Source: an uncultured Coprococcus sp. (GTDB lineage: Bacteria > Bacillota > Clostridia > Lachnospirales > Lachnospiraceae). From it: 7,138 nucleotides of DNA. Under the pieces are notes generated by a model, which was given only the letters and a program-made list of their open reading frames with translations, was not told where the DNA came from and did not search any database. The translations under genes and the position numbers were made by a program. This document shows, piece after piece, positions 7,098-7,138 of this stretch. Numbering within the stretch: position 1 is the first letter of the stretch; each line of letters opens with the position of its first letter. Where the stretch lies: NCBI GenBank assembly GCA_900548315.1, contig URJU01000120.1:1-7138 (forward strand), given 5' to 3'.

Positions 7098-7138
7098 CTG
7101 TCTCTTATACACATCTGACGCTGCCGACGATAAGGCTC
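7098..7138. other. Untrimmed Nextera/Tn5 sequencing adapter with i5 index (artefact)
   Basis: Positions 7098-7116 read CTGTCTCTTATACACATCT, the 19-base Tn5 mosaic end used in Nextera libraries. Positions 7117-7130 read GACGCTGCCGACGA, the read-through of the i5-side adapter. Positions 7131-7138 read TAAGGCTC, where the i5 index belongs, and match the reverse complement of index S521 (GAGCCTTA) as I remember the kit list. The window ends exactly at the end of the index. These bases are library artefact and should be trimmed. In the gene's frame they would encode a false tail, A-L-SSAASDVYKRQ, of a kind known to contaminate metagenomic protein sets. Confidence 0.97.

Noticed and set aside
7098..7116. 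Tn5 mosaic end as a sign of a transposon insertion
   Set aside because: It is followed at once by the Illumina i5 adapter and index and by the end of the sequence, so it comes from library preparation.
1..7138. CRISPR array, tRNA/rRNA genes, promoter or terminator
   Set aside because: No direct DNA repeats with spacers, no tRNA-like fold and no intergenic space were seen. The repeats are visible only at the protein level and all sequence up to 7097 is coding.

Overview
The whole window is one protein-coding stretch read from the minus strand. I translated every minus-strand codon covering + positions 3k to 3k+2, and there is no stop from one end to the other. About 2,365 genuine codons are present. 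Neither the start nor the stop codon is in the window, so this is an internal piece of a giant protein and there are no other genes. No signal peptide, start site, promoter, terminator, RNA gene, CRISPR array or sortase signal is visible, because both ends of the gene are missing.

The last 41 bases (7098-7138) are not biological. They read as the 19-base Nextera/Tn5 mosaic end, then the 14-base i5-side adapter, then an 8-base sequence matching the reverse complement of an i5 index. Genuine sequence stops at 7097, and the piece looks like a short-read (probably metagenomic) contig whose end was not trimmed. The adapter happens to be open in the gene's frame and adds a false N-terminal tail (reading ...SSAASDVYKRQ).

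The protein is modular and looks like a secreted or wall-anchored surface protein of a gut-type Firmicute, most likely Lachnospiraceae-like. This rests on domain style (He_PIG, InlB-B-like and YGDTLS-type repeats, Thr/Ser/Asn/Gly/Val-rich beta repeats) and moderate-to-low GC with frequent ATA (Ile) and AGA (Arg) codons. Reading N to C (high to low coordinates), three related units follow one another. Unit 1 (7097 to about 4180) has a DxDxDGxxD calcium-type loop, a long beta-solenoid of about 25-residue rungs, an InlB-B-like repeat and a He_PIG Ig-like domain. Unit 2 (about 4180 to 2673) and unit 3 (about 2673 to 480) repeat this order with shorter or altered solenoids. After the third He_PIG domain the pattern changes to two tandem YGDTLS/MBG-type repeats (464 to 3), which run off the low-coordinate end.

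The likely role is an extended adhesin or stalk: calcium loops at the head of each unit, rod-like solenoids, and Ig-like spacers. This is inference from architecture. No catalytic domain is recognisable in the part that is present.
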